A stretch of DNA of 35,000 bases from positions 332,501 through 367,500 of the forward strand of contig MVGU01000106.1 of the NCBI GenBank assembly GCA_002005505.1. Reading direction: 5' to 3'. Positions 1 to 19,182 of the stretch are shown here, in pieces. Position 1 is the stretch's first letter; each line of letters begins with the position of its first letter. The translations under genes and the position numbers were made by a program. The stretch is from Botryococcus braunii. Lineage: Eukaryota > Chlorophyta > Trebouxiophyceae. Below the pieces are notes generated by a model. That model was given only the letters and a program-made list of their open reading frames with translations, had not been told where the DNA came from and searched no databases.

Positions 1-618
1 TACATTGATTGCACGTGGATTAACCACAGCATCGCTGCCTGGCACACTACTTCGGCAAGAATGGCTGCTACGAACCGAAGGACGGCACTGTGAAGTACCA
101 TGTGCATGTGTACTCAGCAAGCCACAAGAGAGACGTGGCTCCAGATTTTGTATTCCTTACCTTATCTACTGGAAAGGGGACCAAAGGAAGGACATGTTTA
201 CGCTTCCATTCCTTGACCTTCTCCATAACTAAGTGGGAGTCTGTTTGACCCCATTCGCGGGATCCTCAAATCTTTTTAACAAAAGATGAGTCAAAACCGT
301 CCACGCCCCAGCCTGGCACCCAGGGACGAGTCACATGCTGGGCGCCCCCAGCATATGACGTACATGCCACGTGCAGGAATCTTCTCCAAAACGTTCACGT
401 CAAGAGACCTTCTTGCCAAGGACTGAAGGTCGTTTGGCGCCTTCCATAAGACCTTAGAAGGCCAAGGCCTAGCCAGGCCACATAAGTCTTATGGAGGGAG
501 TTTTGGCCGACGCACCATGGTCTCATCAGGCAGGCAGAGCCTCCAGACTGCCCTGCTTGTTTAATTAGTCCACCGCCCTGCCTGGCCAAGATGAGAAAAT
601 GTGCGGTTATGGGCCAGG
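1..618. other. 3' flank of the amidohydrolase gene; no gene recognised
   Basis: This stretch lies downstream of the minus-strand amidohydrolase stop codon at 619-621. It has only short open frames with no recognisable protein signature and no long repeats. It probably holds the 3' untranslated region of that gene plus intergenic DNA. I could not place a polyadenylation site. Confidence 0.5.
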
Positions 619-2423
619 TCAGAGTTCCCCATCGTCATAAGTGGGGAACTTGGGCACAATGGCAGAAGCTTCCTCCAGCTTCTCCTGCAGCTCTTCCTGG
701 GTCAGGGGGTCGTACGGGCTGCTGCGCTTGAGGATGGATCGTACAGCCTTAGTCATGTCGTTTTCCGGCTCCAGGCCGGGATCCTTCGGCTCGTGCACCG
801 CATGGAGGTCCAGAGGGTCCAGCCCCAACAGTTGCGCTGACAGGAACTTGTAAAGCGCCAGCCCGCTCGCTGCCAGGTCCATGTCATCAGCCTTTTCGCG
901 AGGGCTGTGCGTTATCCCTCGGAAAGTCCGTATGTGCAGGAGGCCGTACTGCAAACCACCCAAGCTCTTGTGAGCTCCAAAACCTTTCATTGCAATGAAA
1001 GAGCGCACAGCCCACACAGCCCCCCACCCCTACATAAGATGCCTCACATTTGCTACGACCGGGATTGCCCGGACTCGAAAGGCAGGAATTTGTGCAAAAT
1101 ATCCACAAAAATTTGATCTTGTTGGAGTTCCTAGTGAAATGGCTAATATTCGTTCTTCATTCACTCAGTGCGCCGCCTGCTTTATACACAGTGGGGGCCA
1201 CAAACTTCGCGTGTATCTTTGAGGATAGGGGCCGATTCCTGCTGTGCTGGTCTTTTGCCATCCCCACTTGTGACGAACAAGGTTGCAAGCGTCTAAGCAC
1301 CCGAGACTGAAGAGGTGCAGGAACTGGTTGAGGTCTTGGGGGCGGTGCCAAGGGGGGAAATGGGTCGGTGGGTGAAAGGACTCAGGGACAACCCAAGGGG
1401 GGAAATGGGTCAGTGGGGTTTCTGTGCAAGATGGAGCAAGCAGACCTTGTGCAACTGGCCCATGATCTGAGCATCCCTCGCCATCCCCGTTTTCATGGTG
1501 GGAATTTTAGGCACTGATTTGCTCTTCCGGGGAGGCTGCTCTCCTCCTTTCAACATGCTCGCCAACACCTGCTTGCATTGTGGCACCCGAGCATACTCAG
1601 TTTCAGTTTCTCACGTCTTTGAATGAATCGCCATTACTTAAATCAGAAGACAGCTCTTGTAACAGATCCCTGTGGAGGAGACCTGCTGCACCTTTTGGGT
1701 CACGTGGGTGTGGTTTGCGCGATACACATTCGATCCTCCAAGTGTGCGTTAGCGCATTTCAACAAACCTCTGAGAGGAGGGTGCCGGCCCGCCCGGGGTG
1801 TGTGGGGGGGGGGGTCATTCTTGTTGCCATTCTTTATCTTATTTATCACTACTATTCTTGTAGATTGTTTTCCAATCCCTTTCTCAAGACGAGACTGGTC
1901 TTCTTCTCACTGAAATCGTTAAACATCGAAATGGCTACACCAGCATGGAGATGAATTTGAAGTTTTACTGAATGTCTGTCCAACAAAAGCGCAATGCAAT
2001 GGCGAAAAGCAGCGAAGAGGTAAATTAAACCTCATTCCAGGGAAAAGAAGAGGAGGTAAATTTAACATTATTCCCACAAGCAAGTCAAACAAATTTTTCC
2101 CTCTTCTAGAAAGCAATCAAGTGGGCATCCCACCCTGAGAGCCTCAGCTGAAGAATTGGCGAGAGCCTCCTGTACGGTTGGAGAGGACGGCACTGTCTCC
2201 GTCTCCAGCATGTTGTCTGAATTGCAGCCCAGTCCTCTCCTTTTGCAAACCTCTGTCACCATTTCCACCGCATACTCCAATATGCTTCTTTTCAGGGTGT
2301 TGTTGTATGCCGTCACCCCAATGGTGAAGTTGATCTGAATGAGAACAACCTCTGTGTCAGTCGCTACCTATGCAACGAGTCCAAAGAATGAGAGAGAGAG
2401 AGAAAGAGAGAGAGGGAGAGAGA

Positions 2424-2510
<87 letters not shown>

Positions 2511-4433
2511 CACCCATTACCCATCCCAACCTCTGAACCTCCCTGTCCCGCCGTTTTCTATGCAACCTCCCCTCAGGGGGTGCGGTTGCAGGTGTGTGTG
2601 TGTGTGTGAGGGGGGGGGGGGGTGGTGTGTGGGAATTGAGGGTCGGCATGGTTTTTGGTTTTGTTAAGATCCAGGAAATATACCCTGAATCCACATGAGA
2701 TTAGCCATGATTTGCAATAAGCTTGTGTTGCTTTCATAAGCATGAGGGCAATACGTGCCTGGCGCACTTACGCCAGTGAATCTTGTGATGACTTACTTAA
2801 GAGTTGCATACGTCACTAGTTGCAAGGGAGCGGACCTGTTGGGGAATGTTGACAGCATTGTTCGGGAACACGTTGATGTAGGGGGTTCCACACATAACGT
2901 AGTCCTGGGTTTCATTCGCAACTGCTTCGCACTTGCGTTGCATGCGTCGAACTGTCTCAGCCATGCCCACCACAGGGTCCCTCCTCTTGGACATTGGGAC
3001 CGTACCCATGTGTCTCTGCATGACTTGACACATGCTGTTTAGCTTCCATAGTCATGCATCCCTTGCGTTGTTCTTCACATCAAAGACTATGCATACCAGC
3101 GCTGTGTCACTTGGGGCCAAAATCCAGAGATGAAAGGACACATCTGTCCAAATTGTTCAACACGGGCAGTTGCCCCCCCCCCCCCCTCTCCCTAAAAACC
3201 CCACATATTTTTACTTTGAGCACTTCTACAATCCTGCTCTGTCTGTTTTATGAACAACAATTTAGTATCAGTTTGGCTTGGTTCGTGTCTAACAACCCAG
3301 CTCCATCATATTATGCCTCATATCATCATCGTCGTCTTCAAGCACTTGCTTATGAAAATGTTTACAATGACAAAATGTAGGATCTCCGTGACATCCACTA
3401 TCTCCGGTTCATGTGCTCATTGCACTTGGAAAACAAGCATCGATCTTCCTACATTGCTGCCATCATGCACAGCATCTTCCGAATGCCCCCCCACTCCCCA
3501 CAAAAACAAAAGAAGAAGAAGAAGAAGAAGAGGAAGAGTACCTTCGGCACAGACACATGGAAAAGCAAACCCAATGCCAATCAAACCTTTATGCACCGTG
3601 GGCACCTACGTAAGTCAAATCCCCTGTCATGGTCACCAACATGTGGGTCGTGCCAGCAATGCCCTCCACAACACCCAGGGGGCTGTTCTTTCTCTCCAGT
3701 TCATCGTACTGCTCAATGTGCGCCTCAATGTAGCCTTCCACCTGTCCAGCACAGAAATCGCCAACACAGAATCAACACAACACGTATTATCAATTGACAT
3801 GAGACAGTTTAGGCATACCTACACTTGCCCCAGCCGCCTTTTTTTCCTTCACCATAGAGTCGTGGAAGGTCGTCCTGGGAACTCCAGCGAGGTCACATTT
3901 CAGTCCGAAATTTGCCACGATCGAAACCATCCTAACCTAAAAGGGAAGAAATTTGTGCCAAAAAGCGACACAATTCGGCCTCGCTGGAGTTCCCTGTCAT
4001 GCTGGTCCAAGAAATTTCAGGACTTAACAGCATTAAGCACTATTTAAGTCCCATGTAGAGGTATGAGGCACAAATAGTGTCTGACAGTTTCCCAGGTGAG
4101 CTAGGAATGTAGTTCAAGGGGACTCTGAAAGGCAACGCTCCAAGAAGGCCCTCTAAAGGGGGTCACCTCCAAGGGGCTGATGAAGAGAGCCTCGATGTCT
4201 TTCTCCTTGACATCAAAGCCTGCGTCGTCCAGCGCTTCCAGCCATGAGATGCCGTCCGAGTCCTCCAGGCGGTGCATTTTCTTGTTTATGAAGGCCCCGG
4301 CCAGAGCGGAGGATGTGCCCAATGGATGCTTAAATCTGACCTCCACACAAGCCTGTGAACGCACCACAAAATGGAAATGCGCTGCCCCCCCCCCCCCCCC
4401 CCAACAACGCACATACCCACACCCACCTGCGCA

Positions 4434-4508
<75 letters not shown>

Positions 4509-5361
4509 GAAGCCAAAGAAACCCACCCCTTCCCCCGGGGTTCTCTGCAGTTAAATCCTTGGCGGGATTTTCTCGACCCCTGTAGCGTCTCCAGCACTGA
4601 AGGAGACAAAGGAACTTTGTTCCCTGCCTAAAAACAAGACAGAGGACATACACATGCTTCGCAAATTCAATTGCTGCAGTCCATACCTGATTCCTTCTTC
4701 TTCTGCAAATGCGATAATCTCGATGCTCTTGTTCAGCAAAGAGTTGAAGTCTGTGCCTTGTGGAAAGGCTCCTTTGAGAGACTTGTTTGCTGATAGCCTT
4801 TCTCGTAGGGCTTCGTCAGTGACGAGGCCTTTCTTGACTCCAGCCTCTGCAATGGTGGCCTCTATGGCAGCAAGAGAAAGCACTATGCCCGCCACACCAT
4901 CATACTTCCCACCCCCCGCGACTGCGTCGAAATGTGATCCTGTATCCAAAGGACCATGATTAGATGCTGCTGCTTGTTCTGCCTGGGATATAGGTGATGC
5001 GGTCGTTGATACCCGAACTTTTGGTCTTATCTGCTCTTTAAACACAGTGAAGGCCTCCAGACACTGCGTTTGAGGATGGGTCCATGGTCCAGGGTATGGG
5101 GGCGCATCATTTTGCAACGTCAACACATATCAGCATAAGCTTTCTGTTCTGATACCGTAAATATGGTCAAGTCCAATGCCCTCCCCCGGGTAGTATCAAC
5201 ATTTCTGTCCAGATATTGCAGGAATGCTAGGGCGAGCCTGCATCTGACATACCTGTGATCCAACGACGGGTGCTGTTTGATGTGCCATTGATACGACCTC
5301 GCACATTCGCAACCGCGTCGAACTCCGTTTGAAGTCCAGCATTTAGCATCCATCCTCGAAT
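619..5361 (-). CDS. Allantoate deiminase / N-carbamoyl amidohydrolase-like M20 metallopeptidase, 5' end unresolved
   Basis: Family role: hydrolysis of a carbamoyl (ureido) C-N bond, as in allantoate or N-carbamoyl amino acid breakdown, using two metal ions. Exons in transcript order: 5361-5253, 4939-4687, 4335-4167, 3741-3610, 3015-2836, 2334-2134, 1595-1446, 948-619 (stop TGA). All junctions join in phase and give about 507 residues. Visible motifs: IRGWMLNAGL and NVRGRINGTSN; GSHFDAV then KYDG (metal ligands His39, Asp50); AEEEGIR (catalytic Glu117, ligand Glu118); GYIEAHIEQ (ligand His185); HMGTVPMSKRRDP in the dimerisation domain; GITHSP (ligand His412). Relative to the family there is an insertion of about 40 residues before the EEEG motif and a C-terminal tail of about 70 residues. 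The usual GAGHDA reads GMARDA and the usual DLR reads GVT, so the substrate is uncertain. The N-terminal exon(s) must lie above 5361 but were not found. Confidence 0.85.
1047..1140. repeat. Degenerate copy of a dispersed intronic repeat
   Basis: This segment in the last intron of the amidohydrolase gene aligns by eye along about 90 bases with 3907-4003. Shared blocks include AATTTGTGC followed by AAA and ACA, and TGGAGTTCC near the end. Identity looks like roughly 60 percent. It lacks the left terminal repeat seen in the other copy. Confidence 0.45.
2391..2507. repeat. (AG)n microsatellite
   Basis: Nearly pure AG repeat of about 117 bp with a few AAAG and GGG interruptions at its left end. 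It lies in the amidohydrolase intron between the exons at 2134-2334 and 2836-3015; on the transcribed strand it is a CU tract. Confidence 0.95.
3877..3994. mobile_element. Possible MITE-like element with 16-bp inverted ends
   Basis: GGGAACTCCAGCGAGG at 3877-3892 is the exact reverse complement of CCTCGCTGGAGTTCCC at 3979-3994, enclosing 118 bp in an intron of the amidohydrolase gene. The interior matches the degenerate copy at 1047-1140. Inverted ends plus a second copy suggest a small non-autonomous element. No target-site duplication is evident, so a simple palindrome remains possible. Confidence 0.4.
4433..4509. repeat. (CA)n-(CG)n compound microsatellite
   Basis: A CA run followed by a CG run, alternating purine and pyrimidine throughout, in the amidohydrolase intron just upstream (in gene orientation) of the exon at 4167-4335. 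Such tracts can adopt Z-DNA. Confidence 0.95.
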
Positions 5362-5490
5362 CTAAATTTCACGATAATGTTAAGAGTTTACTAAGCTTTA
5401 TTTGTCAAACAAGCCCCCACTCCCATCCTCCAGAACGGCGCGCCACACACCCTCACACAGCACAGCACAGAAACCCCCCCCCCCCCCGGC

Positions 5491-5491
<1 letters not shown>

Positions 5492-5545
<54 letters not shown>
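5492..5545. repeat. (CA)n microsatellite
   Basis: Uninterrupted CA repeat of about 54 bp preceded by a C-rich run. Confidence 0.95.
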
Positions 5546-5547
<2 letters not shown>

Positions 5548-7767
5548 TGACCAACAGGTACCATCTTGGGGGACACATTTCTTTAACTTATCGTGTTGAA
5601 TTTCATTTCATTTCTCGGATATTCAGAAGGCAAAACTAAGGATTGTTCAATGTACAATATTTTCTAGTACTCAGTACTCAATATATGCCGCGTTGAGCTC
5701 AAGCATCACTCCTTTCGCACTTTGAGTCTATGATGAAGGTTGCGACATCGTGCTTCTATCTTTGTGTGGGTGTTGGGGGTGGGGTGGCAGGGGCGAGTTG
5801 GGTGACAGCGAGGGGTCAGTTGCAGACAAGTGAGACGCTTTGATGAAGATGGAAGCACGCCCTGGGGTTTGGTCGAGTTTGACTCATCCTTGTGTGTGTA
5901 TGCACAAAGGAAGGGGGGGGGGGTCCTTTGGAGGTGGAGGGGGAGTGAATGGAGTGGGACGACAGAGCGGCCAACTTCCAGTCCATTGAGACCCTGTATA
6001 GCTGACTAATGTATAATTCCGTCAAGGATCCTTGGCTTAAGCCAGGGTTTGATTCACTTCTTGTTTTTATGGCCACAAGTGCTGCAAATCTTGTTATAAC
6101 TTCCTTCAAAAAGCGCCTGGAACTTTCCTTTTGGCCTCACTCAGGGGATGATGCTGTGAGTCCCCTGGTGCAGTTTAGAAGATCAAATTCCTCTACAATC
6201 CACCGTTCAGACCATAACCTCAAAGATATCTTAACTTGTTATAAAAGGTAAAGTTTGGGTATACCAGTTTCGCTGCTTTTTGATGAGCTGGCCCAAGGTA
6301 CAGGCGTATCATGCCGTCAAAATTGTCACTAACCTGAGTAAGCAATAGATAATAGTAGTCAATTCAACCATTGACCTAGCTTGCTATTGAAAGACTGTTT
6401 GCTGTTACGTGCGAATATACATAAAGATCGGCTTAAGAAAAACCCGAGAAATCTTACAAAATTGAAGCTCCCTCGAGTACTACACCCGAATAGAAGTCAA
6501 TTCATAGTCTTACATTGTAAAGTTTGTCTAGCCGCGCTATTGGCTGGTCGTGAAGGAGATACTTGAGGGTAGTCGCACTCAACTCCCCTGGGGAAGTACC
6601 ACTCTTTAGAATCGCAATGGTAAGAATGTTCATTTACTAGCACAGAATTCAAAAGCCATGCAACGACATAAACACGGTAAATTACATAGACACTGTGCCC
6701 AAACTCCGAGGTACCTGTTCCTTCTGCGGCCGAACAGAAACATTTGCGGACGAGATGCGAGGCAAGATAAATTACAATTATGCGCTTACTTCTAAACGAC
6801 ACCATTGTGAAATTAGGTGTCGATAGGACAAAAGCTGATGTTGACATCTACTGGGATACTCGCTGCCGGACAACCCACGGCTGCCAGTGGCCCGTTAGTT
6901 TGAATTCGCAGTACATGCTGTACTGCAGAAACGGGTCGAGCTTGCCCGGACAGCTGCAAGTTTGCCCATCTCAACTGTGCCCACAGCCCAACCACATGGC
7001 CATGCCCGAGGGCCATGCCCAAACATAGGATCCCAAGCGGCCTTCCATGGCTGGACAGACCGCAGATTCGTCAGCACGGACGCTGATGAAAGACCCGGAA
7101 GAGCAAAGCTCAGCTGGACGCCTGAGGATACTCTCGATCAAGCTGGGACTCGATGGAACCGGCCGGGAACCTAAGCTGGCGGCCCAAAAAGGCAGATAGC
7201 ATGAGAACTTTCTACAGTACAGTCGTTGTGCATTATTTGAATGTGACCTACAAACACGTGGTGACCTCTAAAGAGAAGAATTCGTCGTTGCGAAAAGCAC
7301 GTGATGTGGGCCAGCCACTTACAGATGCGTTTTCTGGGATTTGCCTGCACTGGACCGAGACGAACTTACAGAATTTAGCAGCCCTGACCGCCATCCGTTA
7401 CATGAAGACGTGTTTTGGTTCAAGAAAGGGGTGGGAAGCCCGGGTCCCTGGTAGTAACGCGTTAATAACTAGAGCGAGCATGCATGTTGTGTCGAGCCCT
7501 TTGCGGTCAGAGACATTTCAGCACAAAGATCCTGCAGGTACGGTACTGGGTGCCCCAGGTACCATTTGTGGGTTTCAGCGTTGCCCACAACATCCAGTGG
7601 TTTGTGGTTGGTTTATGCAAGATGTGTTAAGGTATCCAGCGCCCACAGACAGTGAATCCACAAGGCACCACAATGAAATGAGGGGATGAGCTCCTGTGCT
7701 GAAGGTGGGCCCGAAGGTGTGACCTTAAGGAAGCTTCCCGGGAGCTTTTGCTTTCGTTGTGTAGTGT

Positions 7768-7769
<2 letters not shown>

Positions 7770-7809
<40 letters not shown>

Positions 7810-7813
7810 ACAC

Positions 7814-7854
<41 letters not shown>

Positions 7855-7861
7855 CGTGCGT

Positions 7862-7920
<59 letters not shown>

Positions 7921-7927
7921 TGTGTGT

Positions 7928-7988
<61 letters not shown>

Positions 7989-8062
7989 TGTGTGTGTGTG
8001 TGTGTGTGTGTGGGGGGGGGGGGGTGGGTGGGTGGGTGGGTGGGTGTATGTGTGTGTGTGAG
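7770..8062. repeat. Long compound (GT)n array
   Basis: About 290 bp of GT repeats broken by CACACACA, GC-rich and GGGTGGGT interruptions, ending in a G run and GGGT repeats. Open frames of alternating Val/Cys or His/Thr through it are artefacts of the repeat. Confidence 0.95.
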
Positions 8063-9007
8063 GCGTCAGGGTGTGTGGGGCTGTGCATGCCCTTAGTCCA
8101 CTTGAGGCCCAAGCTCAAGAACCGCTGCAGTTGCCCATAGCACCCTGCAAGTGCCATCATCGTGTACTGCGCCATTTTTGACGCTGAAAGGCTTGACAAG
8201 ACAATGGGGTCTAATTTGCAGACAAAGAAATTGAATACAGCATATGGGGCTGTCGTGGCGGCATTGTCAGGATAAGCTCTGCACCGTGCTGCATGTGGGC
8301 TGTTGGGATCACCGAGACCCTTGAATTGTATTTGTCAGGGACGAGGAAGTCGGCAGTACGGGGAGGCATGTAGAAACTGCTGAGACTCCGTGCCCTCACA
8401 TTCAGCGGCTATATGCTCAAGATCCATAGTGATGCTTGCATTTGCTTCATATAAAGTTCAATGCGTCAAAAGTGGGAGCGAGTTCCCTAAAGTCCCGATC
8501 GGCGCGTGGTAGGATCGTTGGCCTGTCTTTCGTTAGTATGCTTTTCAGGATTGTGTATGATTGGTTTGTTTTTATACATGGAGATTGTTTATAGTATTCG
8601 ATTCGTCCTTTGCGGTTATGTTGTGTTTAGTACCTGCAACGTTGCTGTGTGAAGACACGAACAATTGTTACAAAGGTGTCTGCAGCGGGGAAAAGTATTC
8701 GCTGAGTTCTCGGGATCGCTTTCCTTGAGACACTAGAGTTGTCACTGTTCTGGATGGTAAGCTGGTCTAATGTCAGTGCCCGGGCATTTGAACCTTGTAC
8801 AGCTTTTTGAGCTCTGTCGGGGGGCTTTTGTGTGCTTGAGAACTTGCATTTCTATGAATGACAGTAAGAATTCTGCCATAGATTGTAGACAATGTTTCTC
8901 GGTTAATCTGACATGTTTGCAGGTTAAATTTGGTTTTGTGTCGTAGGCCGCCCAAAGATAGTCTCTGGAGGGAGAGTCAAGGGCAAAGTTGGCAGTCCTT
9001 GACCAGA

Positions 9008-16170
<7,163 letters not shown>

Positions 16171-18951
16171 CCTAGCTGTAGGGCAGCTTTGATCACGTGA
16201 CTGAGGCCTGGTCTTGGCACCGCCATGCTTTGATGTCAGCATCGGCCCTTGGCCAGCCTGCTCTCCTTAGTGAAGGATGTATAATTATATGTACTGTACG
16301 AAGGAGAGCAGGCTTATACCTAAATACACATATGTTAGTCCAGTATACTACATACGTATGTACAGTTGTGAATACTGTACTACAGAGCTGGCGCTTGAAA
16401 CACTTTGCTATGTGTTTAAGGGCCAGCTGAGGAGGCCTTTGAAGGCGCCAGCTGGGGAGTCCATAAACGGCTTGGAACGCCTGTTTAAAGTATTTTCGAA
16501 AACGTGTTTAAAAGATCTGATAGGCAGTGGAGTCCAAGCTTGGCATATCCTCCTTTGTTTCCAGACGCTGGGCATGTCTCACCTCGCACGCTGTGGCTCT
16601 GCAACACAGTGTAATTCTCCTATCTTGGAGGTGCTGTTTGACTATGCTCCTGTGCAGTGCTTTAGTTCCTACAAACAATCAAGCAACCAATGGTTGAATA
16701 TGGCTCCTTTAATAGAGCTGAAAGGTTGTGCATGCGGATGGGGTTTTGGATGTGCGAGGCGAGGGAGGTTCTTGCAACATTTGCCAGAATATCTAGAAGT
16801 TTTGTTGCCTTTGATGCAATTTCAATGCACTTTACCTGCGAATTGTTTCTCCGTTGAACAGTCTGATGTCCAGTATCGCGCCTTCTTGTGCCATGTTAGG
16901 GTGCGGTGCGCTACTGCTGAGGTTGTGCTGGATGAGGTCTTATCTTAATCTTGTGGACCTTGACTCGTAGGTCAAGCTCCACTGGCAGGACTAGCTCAAG
17001 CCTAACGTGCACTTTAGGTCATGCACGGTCTGCAGATCTTAATTAATTATTTATTTGATTAGGTATAAGCCTGGCAGCCCATGTTCAAGTGCTTAGCGTC
17101 CGAGTGTGTTGGTTAGTCTGGTAGATAGCATGCACTTCGTGCGATTGTTTGCTGCATAGGCGAGTTTTCATTCTAGCTCCAAAATTTGAGAAAGGAGCAG
17201 CAGCGTGTTGGGATTTCAACTGCGCACGGGGTGCCCACGCGGTGCACCTCATGTATGTTGGGTACACATATATGTTTGTATCTACATGTATGTTTATGTC
17301 AATATCTTGTGTCTAGGGGCTCACCCTCGAGCTTGTTATGTGGACAGACGTTAGAGTGCACGTGCAAGTGTGACAGGGATCCTTGAGGAGTCAACGTTCG
17401 TGGATGTTTAAGTCCGAGAGAGCGGTCCCAGCTCAAGCGTGGGAAATGCGGTGGTGAGAGGAGGTGAGGTGCATTTGCTCATGAGTCTCTGATCGGGAAG
17501 CGCTCATCTTCTGGGAGTATTCTACTCGAGTAGTGCTTCATGAATTACACTTTTGCAAATTTCCGAAAGCGTATACACAACCAGCACGGTCCTATTTAAA
17601 CACAAGCAGCACAGTCCTGTTGGTATATATGAAGTAGAATGCAATGATGAGGGGCAACGAAACATCAATTGCAGCAATTGCAAGGAGTGCTTTTGGAGTT
17701 GTGAGCTCAGTCGAGTGGCCCCGCATGCATGCATATATGCATGTATATGCTTATAGGTTTACTAGATATCGATGCGCCCTGCCAGTGATGCACCCATGCA
17801 TATGCAGCTATATCTGACTTTCAGACGCACAGCCTAGTTCACCAGCTCTTCGTCCACTGGGTGAATGAACATTGTTGATGAACAATGCTCATGAATAGGG
17901 CGTTTGGGATGAGAACATGTAGGAGGAACAGTCCGGTTGTGGGAGGCCAGGTGCTGTGTGCACGTGTTAACGGTGCGTTCAAACATATGGTTGCAGGGGA
18001 AGGATCCTGGGGTGTAGGGGTGCATACCCATATACCCATGTATGAGGCTACTTAACTCTTGGGTGTAAGCTGCAGCTTTGGGTCGGCTGGCACGTGTAGC
18101 TGCAGGGGAAGGATCCTTGGGTGCAGGCTTTAAGCTTCAGCTTATGAGGCTTAAGGATTAGTATCATTGAACGTTTAATCTAGAAAATTTTGGCTGATTA
18201 CTAAGTATATAGAAGATGGGAAGAAAGAGCCCAAGTCTAGTATATGCGCGGTTAGCTGACATGCCTAATGTTTGATTTAAGAGTGCCTGACTCATCTTAT
18301 TTGTGTAACAACAGACGGTCTTTCGATGCTCCTTAGAAATGTGATCAATGCTCTTTATCAATACTGTGCCTCAAATCGATAGAAGTAGGCCTAGGCCTGC
18401 TAATGGCTTCTCGAAGTATTCGGCCGGAGCACATGCGTGCAAAAGAAGTGTTGTGCCGCAAGCAATCTCGTAAGGCAGTGTAAGTCACTCGCACACACAC
18501 TCCTCCCTTCCTCCCTCCCTCTCTCCGGGGGTTTAGGTTTTCCCGCCTGCACAATCTCCTAACTGTAGATTTTGCAAGGAAAGGATTACAATAGGGTGTT
18601 CCACCTCTGGCACTGGTAGTTGACAATTGGAGCCCAAGACTGGCTCTCTGCGGCATGACAAGGACCAGAAGACACGAAGTACTTCGCTAAACGTGTGGCG
18701 GTACTGAGGCCGAGAAAAGTGCAGACGGGCCTTTTCACGTGCAGATCACGTGAATGATAAAGTTGTGGCCTGCGGTTCGGCAGAGCCTTCCGGCCGACAC
18801 GCTAGTCACAGACGCCATCGCGAAGAAAACGAGTGGCTGCATCGATGATTGTCGCTTTAACGAGGACGTCTTAAGTTTTTTGTGCATGAGGAGACAAGTG
18901 CTGTCTTCAGCACTGAACCTGGCTAAGGAACTAAGACTTGGCACGACCAGC
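16171..18951. other. Intergenic region after PILS; one unrecognised open frame
   Basis: This region should contain the PILS 3' untranslated region. An open frame at 16277-16948 (plus, 223 codons, cysteine- and leucine-rich, ending VVLDEVLS) has no recognised domain and may be chance. A block TGCAGGGGAAGGATCCT is repeated near 17992 and 18101. I see no RNA gene. Confidence 0.5.
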
Positions 18952-19182
18952 ATGTTGTTGGTCGCCGACAAGGTGTTGCCCAGAACGGGCATTCTAAAGA
19001 TCTCAGGAATTTTCGGGAAAAGAAGCCTTGCGTCCGTGGCTGCTTCTCGAAGAATGTCCTACCCGAATCAATTCTATTTCCAGCATCAAGCAGTCTACGG
19101 GGGCTACTTTCCACAACACCTGTCGGTGTCGGCTCAAGCTTCCGATGATTTCCGCCGCACTGTTGCGACTGGTGCTGCTGCG
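18952..19182 (+). CDS. Candidate first exon (transit-peptide-like) of the RH3-type helicase
   Basis: An open frame runs from 18754 to 19557. Within it, from the Met at 18952, the text MLLVADKVLPRTGILKISGI and then KRSLASVAASRR is basic and rich in Ser and Ala, like an organelle-targeting sequence; HLSVSAQASDDFRR follows. A GT donor at GCG|GTAGAG (19182/19183) is in phase 0, as required by the first recognised helicase exon at 20114. The link is inferred only from position, phase and composition. The frame could instead be an independent gene or chance. Confidence 0.3.

Larger units (their letters stand above)
5362..9007. other. Intergenic region between divergent genes; no confident gene
   Basis: Between the minus-strand amidohydrolase and the plus-strand PILS gene there is about 3.6 kb. 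It must contain the missing first exon(s) and promoter of the former and the promoter and 5' untranslated region of the latter. It holds a (CA)n run at 5492-5545 and the GT array at 7770-8062. An open frame at 7153-7689 (plus) and coding-like text on the minus strand at about 8090-8300 (…YAVFNFFVCKLDPIVL…) are not recognised. Confidence 0.6.

Noticed and set aside
3840..3960. Minus-strand text MVSIVANFGLKCDLAGVP as an extra amidohydrolase exon
   Set aside because: Exons 4167-4335 and 3610-3741 already join in phase with family-like spacing, and the segment overlaps the inverted-repeat element.
7627..8199. Histidine/threonine and valine/cysteine repeat frames in CA/GT arrays, here and at all other arrays
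   Set aside because: They are artefacts of dinucleotide repeats in three frames.
16277..16948. 223-codon open frame after PILS as a confident gene
   Set aside because: No recognisable domain, no splice or start context that stands out; probably 3' untranslated or intergenic sequence.
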